Shown here: in pieces, positions 1 through 6,995 of the stretch | Layout: every line of letters starts with the position of its first letter | How positions within the stretch are numbered: position 1 is the stretch's first letter | Assembly (NCBI GenBank): GCA_021836225.1 | Contig: JAKBJA010000192.1 | Location: 1 to 13,327 of the forward strand | Direction of reading: 5' to 3' | DNA: 13,327 nt | Source: Pseudomonadota bacterium | Lineage (GTDB): Bacteria; Pseudomonadota; Gammaproteobacteria; Burkholderiales; Thiobacillaceae | Translations under genes and position numbers: made by a program | Notes under the pieces: generated by a model | The model's database searches: none | The model's input: only the letters and a program-made list of their open reading frames with translations | What the model was told of the DNA's origin: nothing

Positions 1-2
1 CG

Positions 3-1070
3 CCGGTGATTGCGCACGACGTGTCGCTGCTGTATGCCGCCGCCGGTCTGATCGAAAAGCTGTTCGCCGACGGCAAGCGCCTGCGCCCGCGCGAAGTGAT
101 CAGCGAATTCGAAAAGCATCTGGAAGACGAACTTGATCTGATGCGCGAAGCCGCCAACTGCTCGCAATTGCGGCGCAACTTCACCGATTCGCCGCTGCTC
201 CTGGTGCCGGGGGTGTACTGGGATTACTGTGACAAGAACGTCATGGTGATGGACCGCATGGACGGCATCCCGGTGAGCCAGATCGAGCGCCTGCGCGAGT
301 CCGGCGTCGACATTCCGAAGCTCGCCGCCACCGGCGTCGAGATCTTCTTCACCCAGGTGTTCCGCGACGGCTTCTTCCACGCCGACATGCACCCCGGCAA
401 CATCCTGGTGCGTCCCGGCTCCGAGCAGTACATCGCGCTCGATTTCGGCATCATGGGCACGCTCACCGAGGTCGACAAGCAGTACCTCGCGCGCAACTTC
501 CTCGCCTTTTTCCGCCGCGACTACAAGGGCGTGGCGCTGGCGCACCTGGAATCCGGCTGGGTGCCGCCCGACACCCGCATCGACGAGCTCGAGGCGGCGG
601 TGCGCGCGGTGTGCGAGCCGGTGTTCGACCGCCCGCTGAAGGACATCTCTTTCGGCCGCGTGCTGCTGCAGCTGTTCCAGGCGTCGCGCCGCTTCAACGT
701 GGAAATCCAGCCGCAACTGGTGCTGCTGCAGAAAACCCTACTCAACATCGAGGGCCTCGGCCGCCAACTCGACCCCGAGCTCGACCTGTGGAAAACCGCC
801 AAGCCCTTCCTCGAGCGCTGGATGAACGAGCAGATCGGCTGGCGCGCGCTGGTGAAGAACCTGCAGACCGAGGCGCCGAAATGGGCCGCTCTGCTGCCGC
901 AGTTGCCGCGGCTGGCCCATCACGCGCTGAACGAAAACCGGCTGGCCCAGCTGGAAGCCGGCCTCACCCTGATGCTGCGCCAGCAGCACGCGCGCAATCG
1001 CTGGCTCGGCACCATCGCCGGCCTGCTGGCCGTGCTGACAGCCGCCACCCTCTATTTCATTCTGCGATAA
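3..1070 (+). CDS. ubiB: UbiB-family atypical kinase/ATPase of ubiquinone biosynthesis (5' end outside window)
   Basis: UbiB is a membrane-bound protein-kinase-like ATPase needed for aerobic ubiquinone synthesis. It acts with the Ubi biosynthetic complex at the inner membrane. The reading frame is open to the left edge, so this is the C-terminal part only: about 355 residues, against roughly 540 for the full family. Numbering from the GTG at 6, the segment [10 protein letters not shown] (81-90) is a family landmark. HADMHPGN (125-132) is the catalytic-loop motif and DFG (146-148) is the metal-binding motif. The C-terminus ends in a hydrophobic helix (about 334-353), as expected for the membrane anchor. 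The GTG at 6 is an internal valine, not a start. The next gene begins 9 bp after the stop, so the two may be cotranscribed. Identification is firm; ubiquinone function is from family knowledge. Confidence 0.93.
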   Translation, partial: PVIAHDVSLLYAAAGLIEKLFADGKRLRPREVISEFEKHLEDELDLMREAANCSQLRRNFTDSPLLLVPGVYWDYCDKNVMVMDRMDGIPVSQIERLRESGVDIPKLAATGVEIFFTQVFRDGFFHADMHPGNILVRPGSEQYIALDFGIMGTLTEVDKQYLARNFLAFFRRDYKGVALAHLESGWVPPDTRIDELEAAVRAVCEPVFDRPLKDISFGRVLLQLFQASRRFNVEIQPQLVLLQKTLLNIEGLGRQLDPELDLWKTAKPFLERWMNEQIGWRALVKNLQTEAPKWAALLPQLPRLAHHALNENRLAQLEAGLTLMLRQQHARNRWLGTIAGLLAVLTAATLYFILR

Positions 1071-1079
1071 GGACTCGCC

Positions 1080-2498
1080 ATGCTGATCGGATTCGTCGTT
1101 CTATACCTCGTTCTCTCCATCGGCATCGGCCTCTATGCCGCCACCAAGGTCCACAGCGCCAGCGACTACATCACCGCCGGCCGCTCGCTGCCGATGGTCG
1201 TGGTGATCGCCATGGTGTTCGCCACCTGGTTCGGCGCCGAAACCGTGCTCGGCATCCCCGCCACCTTCCTCAACGAGAACCTCGGCGGCACGATTTCCGA
1301 TCCCTTCGGCGCCTCGCTCGCGCTGATCCTGTTTGGGCTTTTCTTTGCCCGGCCGCTGTACCGCATGAAGCTCATCACCCTGGGCGACTTCTTCCGCCAG
1401 CGCTACAACCGCCCGGTCGAGGTGGTGATTTCGTCGGCGATCGCGCTGTCCTATCTGGGCTGGGTGTCGGCGCAGGTGGTGGCGCTGGGGCTGGTGTTCA
1501 ACGTCCTGTCCGAGGGCATGATCACCCAGCAGGAAGGGGTCCTCATCGGCGCGGGGGTGGTGCTCCTTTACACCCTGTTCGGCGGCATGTGGTCGGTGGC
1601 GCTGACCACCCTGGTGCAAATGACCGTGATCGTCGCCGGCCTGCTGTGGATCGCCAAACTGGTCGCCGACATGCCGGAAGTGGGCGGGGTCGCGCCGGTG
1701 ATCGAGCACGCTGCCGCCGCCGGCAAGTTCGAATTCTGGCCGCCGCTGGAATGGGCCGCGATCGTCACCTTCATCGCCGGCCTGTTGACCATGGGGCTGG
1801 GCTCGATCCCGCAGCAGGACGTGTTCCAGCGCGCCAACGCCGGCAAATCCGAGCGCATCGCGGTATGGGGCACCGTCATCGGCGGCGCGCTGTATTTCCT
1901 GTTCGCCGCCGTGCCGATCTACCTCACCTATTCCGCCACCCTGGTCGACCCGGCCATGACCGCAGCCGTGCTGGCCGACGACGTCCAGTTGGTACTGCCC
2001 ACTTTCGTCAAGACCCACCTGCCGTTTTACGCGCAGATCATTTTTTACGGCGCCCTGCTCTCGGTCATCATGTCCACCGCCTCTGGCACCCTGCTGGCGC
2101 CGTCGGTCACTATTTCGGAAAACATCATCAAGGAATTCATGCCGCACCACCGCATGAGCCAGAAAAAGCTGCTGTGGATCACCCGCGCCGTCGTCGCCGC
2201 CTTCACCGTGCTGGTGGTGCTGTATTCGCTGTGGTCGCTCGAGTCCGAAACCAGCATCCATCAGATGGTGGAGAACGCATATAAGGTCACCCTGGCCTGC
2301 GCCTTCGTTCCATTGGTGGCCGGTCTGTACTGGAAACGCGCCAGCAACCTGGGGGCGGGTCTGTCCATTGTTCTGGGGTTCGGTTGCTGGATTGCGATGG
2401 AGTTCGTCGCCCCCGATGCCGCGTTGCCCCCACAGTTCGCAGGATTGATCGCCAGCTTCGCCGGCTTGGTGGCAGGGTCATTGGCCAGCCGGCGCTGA
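1080..2498 (+). CDS. Sodium:solute symporter (SSS/SSF family), substrate unknown
   Basis: This is a 472-residue polytopic inner-membrane protein with about 13 predicted hydrophobic helices, the usual size for the Na+/solute symporter family. Visible family landmarks are YITAGRSLP (30-38) followed by ATWFGAETVLG, the GGMWSVALTTLVQ segment (168-180), the QQDVFQRANAGKSERIA loop (245-261) and the TM8-like SVIMSTASGTLLAPS stretch (328-342). In the last of these, Ser/Thr residues form the Na2 sodium site in characterised members. The ATG follows an AAGGA ribosome site at good spacing, and only 9 bp separate it from the ubiB stop. The substrate cannot be read from sequence: the subfamily includes carriers for proline, pantothenate, acetate and sugars. 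No clear terminator is seen downstream. The family call is secure; the link to ubiB is probably positional only. Confidence 0.9.
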   Translation: MLIGFVVLYLVLSIGIGLYAATKVHSASDYITAGRSLPMVVVIAMVFATWFGAETVLGIPATFLNENLGGTISDPFGASLALILFGLFFARPLYRMKLITLGDFFRQRYNRPVEVVISSAIALSYLGWVSAQVVALGLVFNVLSEGMITQQEGVLIGAGVVLLYTLFGGMWSVALTTLVQMTVIVAGLLWIAKLVADMPEVGGVAPVIEHAAAAGKFEFWPPLEWAAIVTFIAGLLTMGLGSIPQQDVFQRANAGKSERIAVWGTVIGGALYFLFAAVPIYLTYSATLVDPAMTAAVLADDVQLVLPTFVKTHLPFYAQIIFYGALLSVIMSTASGTLLAPSVTISENIIKEFMPHHRMSQKKLLWITRAVVAAFTVLVVLYSLWSLESETSIHQMVENAYKVTLACAFVPLVAGLYWKRASNLGAGLSIVLGFGCWIAMEFVAPDAALPPQFAGLIASFAGLVAGSLASRR

Positions 2499-2754
2499 AG
2501 TTGCAGCATTCCGCGGGACTGGCCAGACCCACCTCGACTAAGGCAACCCTATCCGCTACGCCATGCCCTGAAGGACCTCGATTGTGCCCAGTGACAGGGG
2601 CTGTCGCGCATGTGGACAAAGATCAAGTTTGGCTGAGCAAGCACACTGATCGAACCCTGACGCGCCATGCGCTTCCGCCCCCTTTGGCGGGACCGTACTG
2701 GAAGGACGCGACCAAAACGGAGCCGGCTTATCCATCAGGCTTGCCTTCATCGCG

Positions 2755-2793
2755 TGAACAGCGATGGAATTAATTCTCCTGAAACGCTGTTCA
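2755..2793. repeat. Perfect 9-bp inverted repeat with 21-bp spacer
   Basis: TGAACAGCG at 2755-2763 is matched by its exact reverse complement CGCTGTTCA at 2785-2793. No T-run follows on either strand, so it does not look like a Rho-independent terminator. It could be an operator or a remnant end of a decayed element. Function is unknown. Confidence 0.4.
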
Positions 2794-2942
2794 TCGCTGC
2801 GCCATTGTCATCGTGCCTGGCTCGCTGGACCCGCAACCATCCTGACCAGTCGGCGCTTCCCTTGCATTGATGTATCCGTGAAGCCCACGGTCGCTGTAGT
2901 TTGCAGGCCTGATCGCGAGCCAACGAAGAAACTGAGTGTCGG

Positions 2943-2983
2943 GTTTTTTTACAGATAAATATTGAAAGAATGTACAAAAAAAC
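2943..2983. promoter_or_regulatory. AT-rich imperfect inverted repeat, candidate upstream activator site
   Basis: GTTTTTTTACA (2943-2953) faces TGTACAAAAAAAC (2971-2983), giving two near-complementary arms around 17 bp. It sits about 55-95 bp upstream of the sigma-54 -24 element, the usual distance range for an enhancer-binding protein. PEP-CTERM systems often encode such an activator, the PrsR response regulator. That this repeat is its site is inference from position and symmetry only. Confidence 0.35.
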
Positions 2984-2996
2984 AATCTAATTTTTA
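2984..2996 (+). promoter_or_regulatory. IHF-like site between candidate enhancer and sigma-54 promoter
   Basis: AATCTAATTTTTA matches the IHF consensus WATCAANNNNTTR at all but one fixed position. It lies about 40 bp upstream of the -24 element and next to the inverted repeat, where DNA bending commonly assists sigma-54 promoters. AT-rich DNA gives chance matches, so this is tentative. Confidence 0.35.
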
Positions 2997-3037
2997 AGTA
3001 ATTGTTATTAAAAGACTATTTCGCATTAACAAAAGAA

Positions 3038-3053
3038 TGGCATGGATCATGCT
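3038..3053 (+). promoter_or_regulatory. Sigma-54 (-24/-12) promoter of first PEP-CTERM gene
   Basis: TGGCATGGATCATGCT fits the RpoN consensus TGGCAYRNNNNTTGCW at every fixed position except one T. The invariant GG (3039-3040) and GC (3051-3052) are separated by exactly 10 bp. Transcription would start near 3064, giving an untranslated leader of about 87 nt before the ATG at 3151. Sigma-54 together with the PrsK/PrsR two-component system is known to control PEP-CTERM genes in several betaproteobacteria, which supports the call. Confidence 0.7.
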
Positions 3054-3150
3054 TTTGAGCTTACGTGACTTTGTCAGGCTCGGGGAAGTTGGGCAATGTT
3101 TGCCTGCCCTTGTTACTCGAAGAATCTTCATAGTGAACAGGAGAAAAATC

Positions 3151-4143
3151 ATGCGTATCAACAAACTCACCCTGGCGCTGGCAATGTGCGGTGCCTTGGG
3201 GGCAGGGACGGCCTCCGCCTCCCTTACCTCGTTCCAGACCTTTATCGGCAACGTCGGCTATTCTTCCGACGGCTTCGGCAGCACCACCCAGAGTGGCACA
3301 ATCTCTGCCAGTGTGCCGACTGGCTCCACCGTGCTGGCGGCTTATCTATATACTTCCGTTTTCTCAAATTCAACCGGTTCTGGTGCCGGCGCCACCCTCA
3401 ACGGATCCGCTGTCAGCTTCGCCCCCTTCGTGGCCCAGACCCCAAGCTGCTGCGGCCTTGCTTCCGCGCGCGCCGATGTGACCAGCATCGTCAAACCCGT
3501 CATCGACGGCGGCGCGGGCGGTTTGTACAACTTCAGCCTCACCGAGGCCAACAGCACCCAGGATGGCGAGGCCCTGGTGGTGGTCTACAGCAACGCGGCC
3601 CTGCCCGAGTCCACCTTCGCCATTCTGGACGGCTTCTCCCTCTCTTCCGGCGACAGCACCGCCATCAACTTCGCCGAGGCCCTGAACCCTGCCGCCCCCG
3701 GCTTCTTCGCCGAGATGGCCCTGGGCATCGGGTTCAGCTGCTGCGGTCAGGACTCGAACGTGACCGTCAATGGCACCACGATCACCACCGTGGCCGGCAA
3801 TCATGATGACGGCGCCCAGACGGCAAATGGTTCCTTGATCACGGTGGGCGGCTTCGACGATCCTTACTCGACCCTGCTGCCGACTTATGCTGATGACCAC
3901 GAGCGCTACAACCTGGTGCCCTATATCACCGCCGGCGATACTGCCATCAACATTCAGACCGTGAACCCCTCTGGTGACGACAACATCTTCCTGGCCATGT
4001 TCCATGTCCTTGGCCAGGCTGGCATCAATGAACCCCCTCCGAACGGTGGTGGCGGCGGCAGCGTCCCCGAACCCAGTCTGCTGGGTTTGCTTGGGATCGG
4101 GGCCGCAGGCTTGGGCCTGAGCCGTCGCCGTCGCCAGGCCTGA
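3151..4143 (+). CDS. Secreted PEP-CTERM surface protein, unknown domain with two Cys-Cys pairs
   Basis: This 330-residue exported protein is predicted to be sorted by exosortase to the outer surface or extracellular matrix. A signal peptide (1-24) ends at ASA. The C-terminus carries the full tripartite sorting signal: VPEP (305-308), a hydrophobic helix (about 309-323) and the basic tail RRRRQA. A glycine-rich linker (GGGGG, 299-303) precedes it. The body is rich in Ser, Thr, Gly and Asn and looks all-beta. The segments DVTSIV (109-114), GEALVVVYSN (139-148) and STFAILDGFS (154-163) resemble those of repeated surface beta-sandwich proteins. Two adjacent cysteine pairs occur, SCCG at 99-102 and again at 196-199. 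The ATG at 3151 is chosen because AGGAGA (3139-3144) precedes it and it gives a clean signal peptide; an upstream frame from 3037 overlaps the promoter. Its biochemical role is unknown. Confidence 0.9.
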   Translation: MRINKLTLALAMCGALGAGTASASLTSFQTFIGNVGYSSDGFGSTTQSGTISASVPTGSTVLAAYLYTSVFSNSTGSGAGATLNGSAVSFAPFVAQTPSCCGLASARADVTSIVKPVIDGGAGGLYNFSLTEANSTQDGEALVVVYSNAALPESTFAILDGFSLSSGDSTAINFAEALNPAAPGFFAEMALGIGFSCCGQDSNVTVNGTTITTVAGNHDDGAQTANGSLITVGGFDDPYSTLLPTYADDHERYNLVPYITAGDTAINIQTVNPSGDDNIFLAMFHVLGQAGINEPPPNGGGGGSVPEPSLLGLLGIGAAGLGLSRRRRQA

Positions 4144-4176
4144 CCATTACAAACAACTCTGAATATCTGTAGTATC

Positions 4177-4208
4177 AAATCCGACCGCATTGCGGTCGGA
4201 TTTTTTTT
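4177..4208 (+). terminator. Rho-independent terminator of first PEP-CTERM gene
   Basis: A perfect 13-bp stem (AAATCCGACCGCA / TGCGGTCGGATTT) with a minimal loop runs directly into eight T residues. It lies 34 bp after the PEP-CTERM stop codon. The following TPR gene starts about 50 bp later, so it needs either read-through or its own promoter; none is clear. Confidence 0.9.
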
Positions 4209-4260
4209 GCCTGACCGGATTCAAGTTATCTGGCCGGGCCCTGAAGAGGGATTTTCGACA

Positions 4261-5577
4261 ATGCAAAAACGCGTACTTGTTCTGATGACCGTCGGTGCGA
4301 GTCTGTTGACCACCCTGTCCGGACCCGCCAAAGGTGCGCCTCTCCCGTATAAGGGAGAACAAATGATCTCGGGAGGACATACCCAAACCGCCGCAGAGTC
4401 GCCTGCTGCTGAAGAATTCCGCAAGGGCATCGCGGCCCTGCTCAACTCCAACTCCAAGGCGGCCGAGCAGGCATTTCAGAACGCGATCTCGATAGACCCC
4501 ACTCTGGCCGGCCCCCTGCTTGGACTGGCGGACGTGGCAATGAGCCGCAATCAGCCGAAGGAGGCAGAAAAGTGGCTGGCGGCCGCATCCAAGGCCCAGC
4601 CCAATTCGGACGCGGTCATGCTGGGTTGGGGACGCTACTATCGCGCCCGCAATGACCATGCCAAGGCTGAGCAGGCATTCAAGCAGGCCATTTCCACCCG
4701 GCCCAGCGCCACCGCCTACGTGGAGCTGGGGGATATTTACCTGTCCAAGATGAACAAGCGCCAGGAGGCCCTGAAGGCCTATGGGAAGGCCGTCGCCCTG
4801 GCGCCCGAAAGCGCCGCCATGCGCTATTCCTACGCTACTGGGCTGGCGGCCAACGGTCAGGTCGCCCAGGCGGTTAAGGAGTTTGAGCAAGTCGCCCGAC
4901 TCAGCCCCAAGGATGCCGAACCCTGGCGTGCCATCGGCCGGCTCCACGCCGAGCAGCATCGCTATGCCGAGGCTGCGGCGGCCATGGATCAGGGGCTGAA
5001 GCTGCAACCCGATTACGTGCCATTGCTGGCCGACCGGGGCGACGTGGCTGCCACCCAGGGCAAGATGAACGAGGTCATCCGCTATTACAAGGAGGCCGCC
5101 CGCCACGCGCCCGGCGCTGCCTCCCTGCAGACCAAACTGGGGCTGGCCTATCAGCTGTCACGTCGCTGGAGCGACGCCGAAACGGCCTACCTCCAGGCCA
5201 TCAAGGCGGACCCCAAGGCGGCCGACGCATACAACAATCTGGCCTGGCTTGCCCTGAACCAGGGCAAGCGCCTGGACGATGCGCTCAAATGGGCCGACAA
5301 GGCGGTCCAGCTGACGCCTGGCAACCCGTCCTATCTGGACACTTTGGGCTGGGTCTACCGAAAACGCGGGGACTTGGCCAAGGCGGCGGAGACACTGCGC
5401 AAGGCGTCGTCTATACAGCCGCCCCTGGCCGATGTCCATTACCACCTTGGTGAGGTCTACGCGGCCCAGGGCAAAAACGCGGATGCGATCAGTGCATTGA
5501 GGCGTGCTCTGCAAATCAGCCCCACTTTCCCCGAGGCTGAAAATGCCCGCAAACGATTGGAGGCACTGGGCGGATGA
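4261..5577 (+). CDS. Exported tetratricopeptide-repeat (TPR) protein
   Basis: This 438-residue protein is built almost entirely from TPR helix pairs. After a signal peptide (MQKRVLVLMTVGASLL..., cleavage near AKGA at 26) and a short linker, about eleven repeats of roughly 34 residues run from about 49 to 422. The consensus A-Y/F, G, A and P positions are visible, for example AYNNLAWLALNQGKRLDDAL (323-342). TPR arrays are protein-binding scaffolds. A much longer TPR protein, PrsT, belongs to PEP-CTERM/exopolysaccharide systems. This one is shorter and has no lipobox cysteine, so the match is only by analogy. ATG 4261 is preferred because AGAGGG lies upstream and it gives the signal peptide; the TTG at 4207 falls inside the terminator T-run. 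Its stop codon directly abuts the remnant of another PEP-CTERM gene, suggesting a rearrangement breakpoint at its 3' end. Confidence 0.85.
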   Translation: MQKRVLVLMTVGASLLTTLSGPAKGAPLPYKGEQMISGGHTQTAAESPAAEEFRKGIAALLNSNSKAAEQAFQNAISIDPTLAGPLLGLADVAMSRNQPKEAEKWLAAASKAQPNSDAVMLGWGRYYRARNDHAKAEQAFKQAISTRPSATAYVELGDIYLSKMNKRQEALKAYGKAVALAPESAAMRYSYATGLAANGQVAQAVKEFEQVARLSPKDAEPWRAIGRLHAEQHRYAEAAAAMDQGLKLQPDYVPLLADRGDVAATQGKMNEVIRYYKEAARHAPGAASLQTKLGLAYQLSRRWSDAETAYLQAIKADPKAADAYNNLAWLALNQGKRLDDALKWADKAVQLTPGNPSYLDTLGWVYRKRGDLAKAAETLRKASSIQPPLADVHYHLGEVYAAQGKNADAISALRRALQISPTFPEAENARKRLEALGG

Positions 5578-5671
5578 TAACGCCTTGGCCTTTGGCGGCA
5601 TCCTGGTCGGCGGCAAGCCAATCGATCAGGCTTGGATGCCAAGCGCCACCGACCGGAGCGGAGCGGCCTGA
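5576..5671 (+). pseudogene. 3'-end remnant of a PEP-CTERM gene related to the gene at 6141
   Basis: The frame reads DNALAFGGILVGGKPID and then an unrelated-looking tail to a stop at 5669-5671. It matches SGMAFDGILVGGVPID, residues 221-236 of the intact PEP-CTERM protein at 6141-6935. Across 5587-5626 versus 6809-6848, 35 of 40 bases agree, including 19 in a row (CGGCATCCTGGTCGGCGGC). The stretch that should encode VPEP and the membrane helix is deleted, but the tail ending GCCTGA followed by GC and an A-run recurs in both copies. No start codon or signal peptide is left: the remnant begins at the TPR gene's stop. It is non-functional. Confidence 0.8.
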
Positions 5672-5674
5672 AGC

Positions 5675-5709
5675 AAAAAAACGGCGACCAACAGGTCGCC
5701 GATTTTATT
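5675..5709. terminator. Hairpin terminator between two gene remnants; likely ends TPR transcript
   Basis: The perfect stem CGGCGACC (5682-5689) / GGTCGCCG (5694-5701) has an AACA loop. It is flanked by an A-run (5675-5681) and an ATTTTATT tail. It occupies the same place as the bidirectional terminator at 6946-6979, between a PEP-CTERM 3' end and a Sat/APS-kinase 3' end. It probably still terminates the TPR gene. Confidence 0.75.
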
Positions 5710-5745
5710 CCTGCATGCGGTTGAGCCCACATTCGCGCGCGCCAG

Positions 5746-5820
5746 CTTGAGCGGGATCCTTGCACTGCCTCGTCAAGCCAAGCTTGGTCGCGTCAGCCAA
5801 CGCGGGTTTTCATGCATTTC
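5746..5820 (-). pseudogene. 3'-end remnant of a Sat/APS-kinase fusion gene
   Basis: Read on the minus strand, the sequence aligns with the last codons of the intact fusion gene (7103-7023). Shared blocks include GAAAACCCG, GACGAGGC, GTGCA and GCTCAAG, in the same order. The corresponding protein ends ENPELAIDTTSLGIDEAVQ...LLKL in the intact copy. Here small indels and an in-frame stop destroy the frame: 75 bp against 81 bp. Upstream coding sequence is not recognisable beyond about 5820. It is a dead fragment, left by duplication of this locus. Confidence 0.75.
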
Positions 5821-6140
5821 CTGGCCAAGAACGGTCTGGACGCCTGAGCGCCCAGGCATCCAACACGCTCAAGGTCGCGTTGGCCGGCCTTTCATCATTT
5901 TCCATGTCGTGCCCAAAAAGGAGCCGTGCCCGAGTGGGGTGCGCCATCCTCACGTAAGAGAGGTTTGTCGATAACTTTTACACTTCAACCGCTTTCGAGA
6001 GCGCAAAGCAGTCAACAAATGAGCGGACTACGACATAACGCATTGTAATCAATGACAGTTTTCCAACAATTCAGGATGCTGGCATGAATGATCCTCATTG
6101 CAGTTCAGACGTGTCCTTCCAACTTCGTGCGGGGCAAATC
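5821..6140. other. Gene-free stretch upstream of second PEP-CTERM gene
   Basis: No convincing gene is present. The left part (5821-5950) may be further decayed DNA from the duplicated Sat/APS-kinase copy, but similarity fades. The right part holds two small symmetric elements, GCTTT...AAAGC at 5991-6009 and CATTG-TAAT-CAATG at 6041-6054. A degenerate sigma-54-like sequence follows at 6080-6095. These may form the control region of the second PEP-CTERM gene. Confidence 0.5.
6080..6095 (+). promoter_or_regulatory. Degenerate sigma-54-like element before second PEP-CTERM gene
   Basis: TGGCATGAATGATCCT agrees with the strong promoter at 3038-3053 at 13 of 16 positions and keeps the -24 GG. The invariant -12 GC is CC here, which should cripple recognition. 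It lies about 45 bp upstream of the ATG at 6141, so its position suits a promoter. It may be decayed, weak or coincidental. Confidence 0.3.
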
Positions 6141-6935
6141 ATGTTCACCATTAAACAATCCGTGAAATCCCTGGGGGCGTTGTCGGTCCTGGCTGCCTCC
6201 ACCTTTTCCGTCTACGGCCCGGCTTCAGCGGCACCGCTGCCCGCCGGCTGGACCTGTACCGCCAACTGCGGCACCCTGGGTGCGGACGGTGTGGTCACCG
6301 CCTCTCCCGAGGGCGGCACCTATGGCTACGTGTCCACCGACGGCGGCGTGTCCGATGACGGAATCAACATAGGATTGGAAACCAACGGCTCGCGTGCGCG
6401 CACCTCCCTGTTTTCAGCCAATGCCGGCGACGATCTGCAGTTCTATTTCAACTACGTCACGTCCGACGGCGCGTCGTATGTCGAATACGCTTGGGCGCGT
6501 CTGCTCGACAGTACCCTGAGCGAAGTGGCGCTGCTGTTCACCGCCCGCACCACCACCAGCGGCGACACGGTCCCCGGCTTCGGCTTGCCGCCCCTGGCCC
6601 CCGGCGTGGTCCTCGATCCCCCCACCACCCCCATCATCCCCGGCGGTCCGGCGTGGTCCCCCTTGGGTGCTGATTCCGGCGAATGCTTTAGCACCGGTTG
6701 CGGCTACACGGGATGGATCGGGATGACGTACGAAATCGCCGCTGCAGGCAACTACTACCTGGAGTTCGGCGTGGTGAACTGGCTCGACACCGCATTCGAT
6801 TCCGGCATGGCCTTCGACGGCATCCTGGTCGGCGGCGTGCCGATCGATGGGTCGGTCCCCGAGCCGGCGTCGCTGGCGCTCCTGGGCATCGGTCTGGCCG
6901 GGCTGGGCGCCATGCGCCGTCGCAAGACAGCCTGA
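6141..6935 (+). CDS. Secreted PEP-CTERM protein, NF038132-like family
   Basis: This 264-residue exported protein has a signal peptide (1-30, ending PASA) and a C-terminal sorting signal: VPEP (239-242), a hydrophobic helix (about 244-257) and the basic tail MRRRKTA. The body begins LPAGWTCTANCGTLGADGVV (33-52) and contains FYFNYVTSDG (101-110), a proline-rich loop (144-174) and YYLEFGVVNWLDTAFDSG (205-222). This pattern resembles the PEP-CTERM family catalogued as NF038132, recalled from memory. It is probably a beta-sandwich anchored or released at the cell surface. Its role is unknown. The ATG at 6141 gives a normal signal peptide, with GGGG 6 bp upstream. An alternative ATG at 6084 has a better AGGA site but would add an odd acidic 19-residue extension. 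It ends at a terminator shared with the convergent Sat/APS-kinase gene, and a dead relative lies at 5576-5671. Confidence 0.88.
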   Translation: MFTIKQSVKSLGALSVLAASTFSVYGPASAAPLPAGWTCTANCGTLGADGVVTASPEGGTYGYVSTDGGVSDDGINIGLETNGSRARTSLFSANAGDDLQFYFNYVTSDGASYVEYAWARLLDSTLSEVALLFTARTTTSGDTVPGFGLPPLAPGVVLDPPTTPIIPGGPAWSPLGADSGECFSTGCGYTGWIGMTYEIAAAGNYYLEFGVVNWLDTAFDSGMAFDGILVGGVPIDGSVPEPASLALLGIGLAGLGAMRRRKTA

Positions 6936-6945
6936 GCTTCATCGC

Positions 6946-6979
6946 AAAAAAAAGCCGACGCAGTGCGTCGGCTTTTTTT
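6946..6979. terminator. Bidirectional Rho-independent terminator between convergent genes
   Basis: Stem GCCGACGCA / TGCGTCGGC has a one-base nominal loop. It is flanked by eight A residues on the left and seven T residues on the right, so it works on either strand. It lies 10 bp after the PEP-CTERM stop and 16 bp before the end of the minus-strand Sat/APS-kinase gene. Confidence 0.9.
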
Positions 6980-6995
6980 ACACCTGCATTTCAAG

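Larger units (their letters stand above)
2499..3037. other. Gene-free intergenic stretch between symporter and first PEP-CTERM gene
   Basis: About 540 bp hold no open frame with a convincing ribosome site, domain or codon pattern. The short frames on both strands are Arg/Cys/Pro-rich and overlap each other. The first 440 bp have ordinary composition. One 9-bp inverted repeat lies at 2755-2793, and a short CCGCC/GGCGG hairpin lies near 2678-2693. From about 2940 the sequence becomes sharply AT-rich and looks like a regulatory region for the downstream sigma-54 promoter. The stretch may be the remains of a decayed gene, but no family can be recognised by eye. Confidence 0.55.

Noticed and set aside
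1101..2261. 386-codon minus-strand open frame opposite the symporter
   Set aside because: Composition (Gly/His/Asp/Gln-rich, no hydrophobic core) is typical of an antisense shadow, and the plus strand encodes a well-recognised transporter.
611..2284. 557-codon plus-strand open frame overlapping ubiB and the symporter
   Set aside because: It is Arg/Pro/His-rich, out of frame with two clear genes, and spans both plus their gap: an artefact of GC-rich codon use.
2384..2977. Several 64-129 codon frames after the symporter on both strands
   Set aside because: They overlap one another, show no domain or good start, and the longest begins inside the symporter gene.
5915..5960. GCCCGAGTGG-type sequence resembling the D-arm of a Leu/Ser tRNA
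   Set aside because: No anticodon stem, T-arm or CCA end can be folded around it; probably chance.
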